Assembly (NCBI RefSeq): GCF_935825525.1
Contig: NZ_CAKXZT010000160.1
Location: 62,001-126,000 of the forward strand
Direction: 5' to 3'
Length of the DNA: 64,000 nt
From: Mesorhizobium escarrei
GTDB lineage: Bacteria; Pseudomonadota; Alphaproteobacteria; Rhizobiales; Rhizobiaceae
Part shown: positions 18,592 to 25,570 of the stretch, piece after piece
Layout of the letters: every line of letters starts with the position of its first letter
How positions within the stretch are numbered: position 1 is the first letter of the stretch
Translations under genes and position numbers: made by a program
Notes under the pieces: model-generated
Databases searched by the model: none
The model's input: the letters and a program-made list of their open reading frames with translations, nothing else
Told to the model about the DNA's origin: nothing

Positions 18592-20025
18592 ATGCACGAA
18601 CTGTCTTTTTCAATTGAGAACGGCACTTGCTCAAGTAATCGAGCCCGCTGCCCGGATAACCTGACCAATCGGCGCGACCCCTGGCGCCTTCTCCACGTGG
18701 TGTTGTCGGCGGGGCTAGCCTTGGCCTGTATGTTGTGTACTTCGGCTGCAAACGCCAAAGACTATGTGCTCGGCCCGCAGGACAAGCTCCGCGTCAAGGT
18801 CTACGAATGGCGTGCGTCACGCGACAAGATTTTTGGCTGGGATGCTCTCAACGACGAATACACGGTCGGTCCCAATGGCTGTGTTTCGCTACCGCTGGTC
18901 GGCGAGATCAAGGCTGCCGGACTCACCCCCGGTGAAATCGCGAACTCGATCGGCGACAGCCTCATGAAAAGTGTCGGCCTTGCCCGAAAACCGAATACGG
19001 CGGTGGAAATCGTCCAGTTCCGACCATTCTATGTTGTCGGCAAGGTAACGCAGTCGGGAGAATTCGCATACCGGCCTGGGCTGACCGTCTTGCAGGCATT
19101 GAGCATCGCGGGCGGATTGCGGACTCGAGAGGACAGGGACGCCAGGTTCGAGCGCGAAGTGATCCAGGGCCAAGGCGATGTGAGCCTGCTTAGACTGAAC
19201 GAGGCCAGTCTCCTCGCTCGCAAGGCACGACTCGAGGCGGAGCTCTCGCATGCCAGCGACATTCAGTTTCCGGCCCAATTGACATCGCGCACTCAGGACG
19301 ACGTCTTTGCCGTGCTCTTGAAGCAGGAGCGCTTGATCTTCCAAGCGCGCAGCGAGGGATTGGACACTCAAGTCAAGGCGCTTCATGCTCTGCGTGAGTT
19401 CCTCGAGAAGGAACTTGCCTCGCTGGAAGCGCAACTCGTTTTCCTCGACAAGCAAATCGGCTCAATCCAGAAAGAGTTGACAGCGGTTTCGGCGCTTGTC
19501 GTCAAAGGTCTTGCGGCGGCGCCGCGCGAGTTTTCTCTAGAGCGGGCCCTTGCCCAGGCGCAGAGCGAGAGGTTGTCGGCGGAAACCAGTCTGCTGCGCG
19601 GGCGTCAGGAAATCAGCAAAACTGACATATCAATTCTCGAGCTCCAGGACGGGCGCAAAAATGAGGTAACGATCGACCTGCGTCAAACGCAAGCCGAGCT
19701 CGATGCTCTCGAAAGCAAGACGGAAACGGCAAGGCGGCTATTGTACGAGTCCGCGGTATCTGCCCCGACCCTTCTTGCCCGCCGAGCTGACGCGGAGCTG
19801 GCTGCGCCGATCTATACGATTTTCCGGCCGTCGGCCGATGGTGCGACTGTGCAAATCCAAGCTGACGAAACGAGTGCCGTCGAGCCCGGAGACACGATCA
19901 AGGTTGAAATACCACTGGCTGCGGATGAAACGGGCGCGCTGGACCTGACATCGACCGAGCGGCACGAGGCGCCGGGAATAGAACTCAAGGCAGAAACCGC
20001 CGCCGATACTGTAGGCATTCCGTAG
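18592..20025 (+). CDS. ExoF/Wza-like polysaccharide export periplasmic protein
   Basis: 477 residues. A basic leader and hydrophobic stretch (LLHVVLSAGLALACMLC) end at ANAKD, a predicted signal-peptidase site near residue 55. A Poly_export domain (DYVLGPQDKLRVKVYEW, then VSLPLVGEIKAAGLTP) and a SLBB-type segment (FYVVGKVTQSGEFAYRPGLTVLQAL, residues 140-175) follow. The C-terminal half, about residues 210-400, is rich in Glu, Leu, Ala and Arg and looks like a long coiled coil, as in rhizobial ExoF rather than enterobacterial Wza. No lipobox is present. The role is export of exopolysaccharide through the periplasm and outer membrane together with the Wzz/ExoP-like protein at 33743-35617. The ATG is preceded by AGAGG. 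Confidence 0.85.
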   Translation: MHELSFSIENGTCSSNRARCPDNLTNRRDPWRLLHVVLSAGLALACMLCTSAANAKDYVLGPQDKLRVKVYEWRASRDKIFGWDALNDEYTVGPNGCVSLPLVGEIKAAGLTPGEIANSIGDSLMKSVGLARKPNTAVEIVQFRPFYVVGKVTQSGEFAYRPGLTVLQALSIAGGLRTREDRDARFEREVIQGQGDVSLLRLNEASLLARKARLEAELSHASDIQFPAQLTSRTQDDVFAVLLKQERLIFQARSEGLDTQVKALHALREFLEKELASLEAQLVFLDKQIGSIQKELTAVSALVVKGLAAAPREFSLERALAQAQSERLSAETSLLRGRQEISKTDISILELQDGRKNEVTIDLRQTQAELDALESKTETARRLLYESAVSAPTLLARRADAELAAPIYTIFRPSADGATVQIQADETSAVEPGDTIKVEIPLAADETGALDLTSTERHEAPGIELKAETAADTVGIP

Positions 20026-20075
20026 CCTTCCGTGCGAACTTTGCTAGCAGGATGAGGTAGAAGCGCGCGACAGGC

Positions 20076-20322
20076 CGGTTCCACTGGCATGTCAAGGACA
20101 AGGCTATCAAGCACGCCGACATCCGGCATCGTCACAGCTGAACGGCAAGGTCGAGCGCTCTCATCGCCCTGATCAGGAAGAGTTCTACCAGCTCCTAACC
20201 TATAAGGACGACATCGATCTCGAAGCCAATCTGGATGAATGGAGGCGCTTCTATAACCTTTCGAGGCCTCATGGTGCCTTCAAAGGCAAGACCCTTACGA
20301 GGTACTCCGAGAACGCTTATAA
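20076..20322 (+). pseudogene. IS481-family transposase C-terminal remnant
   Basis: Reading the + strand gives RFHWHVKDKAIKHADIRHR from about 20076. After a small indel it continues in another frame from 20138 as LNGKVERSHRPDQEEFYQLL and DEWRRFYNLSRPHGAFKGKT. This is the C-terminal end of an IS481 transposase, including the last catalytic Glu region. A one-base deletion near 20291 shifts the frame again, and YEVLRERL followed by the stop is at 20320-20322. With at least two frameshifts and no N-terminal part, it is an inactive fragment. The remainder of 20026-20357 holds nothing else recognisable. Confidence 0.8.
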
Positions 20323-20357
20323 GCGACGCGAGGGGAGTCCTCAAAGGCGTCAGTCCA

Positions 20358-21155
20358 TCACAGTGTTGGCAGGCGAACAAGCGTCGTAATCGGCCTCCGC
20401 CAAGCCATCTCGTGCGTTGCGGGCAATGGATTGTTCACAAAGTGCCATTCTATCGCAATCCTCTCGATTAATCTGGACAGTTCCACTGGAATGCGTTCGG
20501 TGATCTCCCGCTCGAGCACCTCGATGTCGATCTTCAGCAAGTCAATTCGACTGTGCTTTTTAATGACCCTCTCAAGCGCCTTGTTTGAATCAACGCATTT
20601 AACCGTCATCTTATCGGCGAGAGGCTGGCCGATGCCGCCATAGCGTCCGGATGGCTCCCACCCGAACTCAACGGTTCCGTTAGCATAGCCTACCGCCACT
20701 GGATTGAGCTCGAAATGACCTTCAAACGCCTTCAAGTTCTTTTTGAGGCGCTCGATATTCTGTGGCAGAGGTTCGAAGCAGTAGACGAAGTTACCTGTGT
20801 GCCTAGTCAGGAAATAGAGAGCAGATATGCCGACATTCGAGCCAAAGTCGACGATGACTTCCTTCTTTCTGCTGTCTCCATAGTCGCCCCGGAAAAATAT
20901 CTCGTTAATTGTGAGGACGTCATCGGCATTGAACGCAGTAACCTTTGCCTTCCCGGTGGGTGTCGAGATCACGTATGACACGGGGTATTCACCTCCGCCC
21001 AAGGACAGGTAGCGACGGAGGAAATCGATTGGACGGTTGCATTGTCCGAGTATTTTGCCGACAGCCGAAATGTTCTGCGGGTTCATCAAGCCTTTGAAAA
21101 TCGCGTGCAGCGACCGATGGTGACGCGCCTTTTGGGCCGTTTGGATTATCGTCAT
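20358..21155 (-). CDS. FkbM family methyltransferase
   Basis: About 265 residues from the ATG at 21155, which has an AGGGGG ribosome-binding site. The frame is open to 21233 but that part overlaps the upstream gene. SAM motif I is VIVDFGSNVGISALYFLTRH near residue 100, then YCFEPLPQNIERL, and the FkbM hallmark is DLLKIDIEVLEREI near residue 205 (IDIEVLE where the family usually has IDVEGAE). It lies 52 bases after the DprE2-like gene in the same direction and is probably the last gene of the arabinose-type operon. A likely role is O-methylation of the pentose or glycan made there. It is only distantly similar to the FkbM gene at 5464-6216. Confidence 0.82.
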   Translation of the reverse strand: MTIIQTAQKARHHRSLHAIFKGLMNPQNISAVGKILGQCNRPIDFLRRYLSLGGGEYPVSYVISTPTGKAKVTAFNADDVLTINEIFFRGDYGDSRKKEVIVDFGSNVGISALYFLTRHTGNFVYCFEPLPQNIERLKKNLKAFEGHFELNPVAVGYANGTVEFGWEPSGRYGGIGQPLADKMTVKCVDSNKALERVIKKHSRIDLLKIDIEVLEREITERIPVELSRLIERIAIEWHFVNNPLPATHEMAWRRPITTLVRLPTL

Positions 21156-21207
21156 GCCATCCCCCTGTTGATGAGCTTGGGAAGCGCGCACGCCATGGCC
21201 AGTGCCC

Positions 21208-21954
21208 TTAGAACCTGACCCGCTTAAAAACACCCTCAGGCATCGCGGCGATCACTCCCATGACAAGACGCCAGCTTCTTCTCACGTAGATGATGTCGCG
21301 GTGCCGCGATTCCGCAGCCTCGTAGATGGCTTCGGCTACTTGTTCAGGTTCTGCCGTTAGAAACGGCGACAGTTTCATCCCGTCTGTCATCCGGGTCCGG
21401 ACGAAACCCGGCATGACCGTCACCACCCTCACGCCTGAGTGCCACAATCGACCTCGAAGCCCCGACAGGAAAGCAGTCAATCCGGCTTTGGCGGAGCCGT
21501 AGACATAGTTGGAGGCGCGGCCGCGGTTTCCGGCGATTGAACTGACACCAACGATGGTGCCGGTGCCCCGCTTCTCGAATCGGTCCGCCAGCATGCCAAG
21601 GAGAATTGCAGGTCCCTCAAAATTCGTACGGAGTGACAATGATGCGTATGCCGTGTCGGCAACCGCTCTCGACTGGGTTGGAAGCATTCCCACCACGCAC
21701 ACGACTGTATTGGGCAATGTGCCGAGTGAATTGATGAACGGCCCGAACGACTCCGTATCCAAAATGTCGAGGCGGCAAAGTTCGGCCTTGGCCTGCGAGG
21801 CGATGAGAAGGTGGTTGACCTCCCGCAGGCCTTCTTCGTCGTTTCGGGCCGTAAGGATCACTTTCCAGCCATGATCGGCATAGACGAGGGCAGTTGCCCT
21901 CCCTATGTCCGAAGTGCCGCCTATGATCAAGGCGGTTCCCGGTTGTGTCGTCAC
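21208..21954 (-). CDS. dprE2: DprE2-like short-chain dehydrogenase
   Basis: A 248-residue classical SDR. TALIIGGTSDIGRATALVYA is the NAD-binding loop, IVGVSSIAGNRGR carries the catalytic Ser and NYVYGSAKAGL is the YxxxK pair. Length and motif details match decaprenylphosphoryl-2-keto-erythro-pentose reductase, which with DprE1 epimerises decaprenylphosphoryl ribose to arabinose. The GTG start overlaps the stop of the DprE1-like gene by four bases (GTGA), so the two subunits are translationally coupled, as expected for partners. The functional call rests on the neighbours as much as on the sequence, because many SDRs share these motifs. Confidence 0.8.
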   Translation of the reverse strand: MTTQPGTALIIGGTSDIGRATALVYADHGWKVILTARNDEEGLREVNHLLIASQAKAELCRLDILDTESFGPFINSLGTLPNTVVCVVGMLPTQSRAVADTAYASLSLRTNFEGPAILLGMLADRFEKRGTGTIVGVSSIAGNRGRASNYVYGSAKAGLTAFLSGLRGRLWHSGVRVVTVMPGFVRTRMTDGMKLSPFLTAEPEQVAEAIYEAAESRHRDIIYVRRSWRLVMGVIAAMPEGVFKRVRF

Positions 21955-23273
21955 ACTGCGATCCTTTTGGATAACATCGAAGCGAGCCGTCCTTCGGCCC
22001 CAATCGCGCGGCGCTGCTGACGAAATATAGAAAGGTTCGGATAGCCCGCCTCGAACGTTTCGGGCCGCTGGCGGGCGTCCTTAGCCAGATAGAGCCGCCC
22101 TCCCCCTTCGACGACCAAGCGGTCCAATCTATCTAGAAGTGAGAAGATGCTGTCGGATACTGGAAAATCGAGAGCCAGCGTGACTCCCGACATAGGAAAT
22201 GAAAGCTGGCCGCCACCCTTGCCCAAAGTCTTGAGGACGGCAAGGAACGACGGGTCCTCCGTTGTGGCAATTTCCCCCATGATTTCAGGCAAGACGCGTG
22301 ACGCTGTCTGATGGGGGAGAACGAACTGGTATTGCAGGAACCCGCGGCGGCCGTAGAGCCGGTTCCATTGGTCAAGGCCGTCCAGGGGGAAGAAATAGGA
22401 TTGCCACGTAACCAGTTCATCCTTGGTGCGTGCGCGGCCGTAACGGAGCGCATTGAAGGCTCGGATGGAGTGCCTGTTGAGAAGAAATCCGGGGGCATCC
22501 AATGGCACAGCAATCCCGCGACGACGGGTATTCGGGTAGATCGGTGCACCCGGGTTTCTTTCCTGAAGAGCGTCAAGGCTGACATGTTCGCCGAGGTAAA
22601 CCAGCGAGCGGCCAAGCGCGTTTCCCTTGGAAAGGCAATCGACCCAAGCTACGGCATAGCTGGCGCCTTCATTGGCTGTCAGCAGCTGCACGGCCGATAA
22701 TATACTCTCGGCTCGTACAGTGTTCTGCCTCATCCATCCTGTTTCGACCTTGATCAACTGGATCGTAGCCTCGACAATCGTTCCAGTCAGGCCCATCCCC
22801 CCAATCGTAGCTTTGAAGAGGTCAGAATTCTCATCCCGGGAGCATCGGACCGTCTGTCCCGAGGGAAACATCAGTTTCAGCGCTTCTACATGATCGCCGA
22901 AGCCCCCGACCCAATGATGGTTTTTGCCGTGAACGTCCGCAGCAATCATGCCGCCGATCGTGACAAAGCGCGTGCCCGGTACCACGGCAGGGAAAAACCC
23001 TCGAGGCAGGAACCTGTCGATTAAGTCAGCTAGCAACACACCAGCTTCGACTGTCAGTAAGGCCGAGGTCTCGTCGAAACCCTTCATTCGGTCGAAGCGA
23101 CGCATATCGAGTGTCACTCCTGCACCGATACCGGCGTCGCCATATGAGCGTCCGTTGCCTCGCGCCACGTAGGTCGGTATGTGCCGCTGCAGCATCGCCA
23201 GTTCGCGAGGAGATCCCGGGCTGACGACGTTGCTGCTGTGCCTCGGATACCGTCCCCACCCACTTAGCTCCAC
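21951..23273 (-). CDS. dprE1: DprE1-like FAD-dependent decaprenylphosphoryl-ribose oxidase
   Basis: 440 residues from a GTG at 23273, giving the family N-terminus VELSGWGRYPR. A longer frame to 23384 would run deep into the GtrA gene. The FAD-binding PCMH domain is recognised by YVARGNGRSYGDAGIG and VPGTRFVTIGGMIAADVHGK followed by NHHWVGGFGDHV, very close to mycobacterial DprE1. C-terminal blocks SFPMSGVTLALDFPV and LYLAKDARQRPETF match the same family. The position equal to Cys387 of the mycobacterial enzyme reads as Ala. It oxidises C2' of polyprenylphosphoryl ribose and hands the product to DprE2. It overlaps GtrA by 10 bases and DprE2 by four. Confidence 0.87.
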   Translation of the reverse strand: MELSGWGRYPRHSSNVVSPGSPRELAMLQRHIPTYVARGNGRSYGDAGIGAGVTLDMRRFDRMKGFDETSALLTVEAGVLLADLIDRFLPRGFFPAVVPGTRFVTIGGMIAADVHGKNHHWVGGFGDHVEALKLMFPSGQTVRCSRDENSDLFKATIGGMGLTGTIVEATIQLIKVETGWMRQNTVRAESILSAVQLLTANEGASYAVAWVDCLSKGNALGRSLVYLGEHVSLDALQERNPGAPIYPNTRRRGIAVPLDAPGFLLNRHSIRAFNALRYGRARTKDELVTWQSYFFPLDGLDQWNRLYGRRGFLQYQFVLPHQTASRVLPEIMGEIATTEDPSFLAVLKTLGKGGGQLSFPMSGVTLALDFPVSDSIFSLLDRLDRLVVEGGGRLYLAKDARQRPETFEAGYPNLSIFRQQRRAIGAEGRLASMLSKRIAV

Positions 23274-23689
23274 TGTGGCCTCCCGGAGCGGAAGGTATAT
23301 CTGCTGTCGAGGGCGAACTTGGTTACATAGCCGATGGCTAGTCCGAGAATCGCGCCCGAATATTTGGCAAATGACGTCCCCCAAATGTGCCAGAATCCTA
23401 TTTCGAAGGCCCAGGAGATAATGGTCGTTAGTACGCTGAACACTCCGTAGAGCGTTACCTTGCGAGCTTCCTGGTACCTGCCTTCAAACGGATCAAAGAA
23501 GATGTAGTTTTTGTCGAGAACATATTTGACGACAAATCCCCCGACGGTGCCGACCGTGATTGAAACGAAGAGAGTGAAAAACGGTGCGGCGCGAACTGTT
23601 GCCTCCTGCAACAGGAGGTTGGCTGCCGTCGCGATGACTGCGAAAGCCGCATAACGGGTCGCGTATGTTGTAAATTGAAGGGAACGCAT
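23264..23689 (-). CDS. GtrA family small membrane protein
   Basis: 141 residues with four predicted transmembrane helices in the GtrA order (RYAAFAVIATAANLLLQEA, then LFVSITVGTVGGFVVKYVLDKNYIF, LYGVFSVLTTIISWAFEIG and GAILGLAIGYVTKFALDSRYTF). The two K/D-x-x-Y-x-F motifs at helix ends are diagnostic. GtrA proteins are linked to flipping or delivering polyprenyl-linked sugars. In mycobacteria a GtrA protein (Rv3789) is encoded directly upstream of dprE1 and dprE2, the same order as here. It starts 23 bases after the UbiA-type gene ends and overlaps the DprE1-like start by 10 bases. Confidence 0.87.
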   Translation of the reverse strand: MRSLQFTTYATRYAAFAVIATAANLLLQEATVRAAPFFTLFVSITVGTVGGFVVKYVLDKNYIFFDPFEGRYQEARKVTLYGVFSVLTTIISWAFEIGFWHIWGTSFAKYSGAILGLAIGYVTKFALDSRYTFRSGRPQWS

Positions 23690-23712
23690 ATCGTTACACC
23701 ATTTTGCGTTGC

Positions 23713-25173
23713 CTAGACCGCCGCCACGACAGCTAGTCCGGCAATGAGGAACGACAGCAGGCTGTTGCGGTCGGTCATCGCAAACACAATCGGATCCTCG
23801 GTCATGCTGCGCCTGTGAGCCATCATCACCAGACGGCTGATCCAGTAGATGAGCACGGGGCAGACGAACCAGAGCATTTGCGGTCGTTGGTAGAGCGCAT
23901 TGACGTCATGCGAAGATATGTACAGAGCGAATATCGTGACGGAGTTGTAGCCCGCAGCCGCTGCAAAGGCGGCAACCACGCCGAGATCCCCAAACTTGTA
24001 GTTCCGGTTCGGAGGCTCAGACAGTTGAAGATCGAGGCGCGTCGCAAGTTCGGCGTATCTTTTGACCAAGGCCAACGCCACGAAAATGAATATGGCGAAC
24101 GTTAGAAGCCACGGTGAGATGTCCACTCCAATCGCGCACGCCCCGGCTATGATGCGCACCGTGTAGAGCATCGCCAGCGTAACAACGTCGATGAGCATCT
24201 TGCGCTTAAGGTAGAAGGAATATGCTGTAGTAAGCGCAAAGTACCCAAGGAGCGCTGCAAGGAAGGTAAGAGAAACGCCGGCAGCGAGGATAAAAGAAGC
24301 CATTAAAAGCAGCGGCGCGGCGAGCAACGCGTGGATCAGCTGGATACTGCCCTCCGCCAGTGGTCGATGCCGCTTGGTCGGGTGCGCCCTGTCGGCCTGA
24401 AGGTCAACCAGGTCGTTGATAATGTAGACACTCGAAGCGCAAAGGCAAAAGCTGAGGAATGCGATTCCGAGCACGATCAGGTTCTCGGCAGTGAACTGGT
24501 GGGAAGCCAGCAACGGAACCAGCAGCAGGAGGTTCTTTGTGTATTGGTGCACCCTCAAAAGGCGCGCCCATGTCCGCCAGCTTGATTTCTGGTGGGACAG
24601 GTATTCCTTTTCGACAGGCATTGCCGCAAGCCTTCTGGAAACCCGTCCAGATGTGCGGATTGCAATTGCCGTTCCGCATTTTGACCAGACAGCCAGGTCG
24701 TCGGCATCGTTGCCAATGTAGTCGAACCTTCCCTCGCCGAACGCTGCGACCAGCTTGGCTGCTTTCGTCTTGCCCGAGCAGTTGGTGGTCGCATCCGACC
24801 CGATGTATCCATCAAAAACGCGCAAGTGATCTGCAACAGCTCTGACGATGCGCTCGGAAGCGGCGGATGCCAGGTAGACCTGCCGCCCGTCCTTCTGCGC
24901 CGCCTCAATCTCTTTGAGCACAGCTTCGTCGTATGGAAGCGCAGACGCGTCGAACTCGACCGAGGAAGCAGCGCAATGTTTTAAGGCAGCCTTGCCAAGC
25001 CTCAGTGCTTGTAACATGTCGACCGCAGATCGAGGTCGGCGTGCAAACTCCGACAGGGCGGTTTCTATCAACAGGTCTGAACGAACCAGGGTCCCGTCCA
25101 TATCAACAACGAGCGGGCGACGACAAGCCGGTTGCGGCGCCGCAACTTCGACATGTATCGATTCTTGCGCCAT
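23713..25173 (-). CDS. HAD-phosphatase / UbiA prenyltransferase fusion
   Basis: About 486 residues from the ATG at 25173, with GAGG six bases upstream. A GTG at 25188 is also open. The N-terminal 190 residues form a HAD phosphatase: LVVDMDGTLVRSD (motif I), YLASAASERIV (motif II), GKTKAAKL (motif III Lys) and YIGNDADDLAVW (motif IV). From about residue 200 there are eight or nine membrane helices with the UbiA Asp-rich motifs, YIINDLVDLQADRAHPTKRHRP and the second loop YSFYLKRKMLIDVV. The HPTKRxRP sequence is typical of decaprenyl-phosphate phosphoribosyltransferase (Rv3806c-like). The fusion could make the lipid-linked phosphoribose and remove its 5-phosphate. It is the first gene of the operon that ends at 20358. 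Confidence 0.85.
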   Translation of the reverse strand: MAQESIHVEVAAPQPACRRPLVVDMDGTLVRSDLLIETALSEFARRPRSAVDMLQALRLGKAALKHCAASSVEFDASALPYDEAVLKEIEAAQKDGRQVYLASAASERIVRAVADHLRVFDGYIGSDATTNCSGKTKAAKLVAAFGEGRFDYIGNDADDLAVWSKCGTAIAIRTSGRVSRRLAAMPVEKEYLSHQKSSWRTWARLLRVHQYTKNLLLLVPLLASHQFTAENLIVLGIAFLSFCLCASSVYIINDLVDLQADRAHPTKRHRPLAEGSIQLIHALLAAPLLLMASFILAAGVSLTFLAALLGYFALTTAYSFYLKRKMLIDVVTLAMLYTVRIIAGACAIGVDISPWLLTFAIFIFVALALVKRYAELATRLDLQLSEPPNRNYKFGDLGVVAAFAAAAGYNSVTIFALYISSHDVNALYQRPQMLWFVCPVLIYWISRLVMMAHRRSMTEDPIVFAMTDRNSLLSFLIAGLAVVAAV

Positions 25174-25216
25174 TTGCGCCTCGCCCACTCTGCAGGTTGC
25201 AGAACTGAGCAGATCA

Positions 25217-25341
25217 TGCGCTCATGACGAAGCGTAGTGCGCAAAACGGAGTAAACGATACCACCATCGTGTGAGTTTTGCGCTTATGCCGAAGTGTAGT
25301 GCGCAAAACGGAGTAAACGATACCACCATCGTGTGAGTTTT
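25217..25341. repeat. 62-bp tandem direct repeat with internal inverted repeat
   Basis: Two head-to-tail copies, about 25217-25278 and 25279-25341, differ at only a few bases. Each contains GCGCAAAACGGAGTAAACG, ATACCACCATCGTG and TGAGTTTT. Within and across the units, GCGCAAAAC at 25239-25247 is the exact reverse complement of GTTTTGCGC at 25275-25283, so a hairpin or a dimeric protein-binding site is possible. The array lies in the gap between the HAD-UbiA operon, reading left, and the GT-C gene, reading right, where both promoters must be. It may be an operator or simply a recent duplication. Two copies without spacers do not make a CRISPR array. Confidence 0.85.
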
Positions 25342-25570
25342 CGACGAATTATGATGCGTTGCAGCGGGGGTGGCTGGGCCGCACAAAGCTTTGGCACATC
25401 CGGAAAATTCGTATCGAACTGGCCACAGCGATGTTCAAAAACTCGGTAGCGCACGGCGGGGACTCCACACGAGTAGACCGCGTCCAAAATTGCATCCATC
25501 ACCGCAATAAATCACTATGTTTGCCATTATTACAAATACGTCGTGACTAACGAGGGCGGGGTCAGGGGCA

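Noticed and set aside
25217..25341. possible CRISPR array
   Set aside because: Only two repeat units, directly adjacent and without spacers, and no cas genes in the window.
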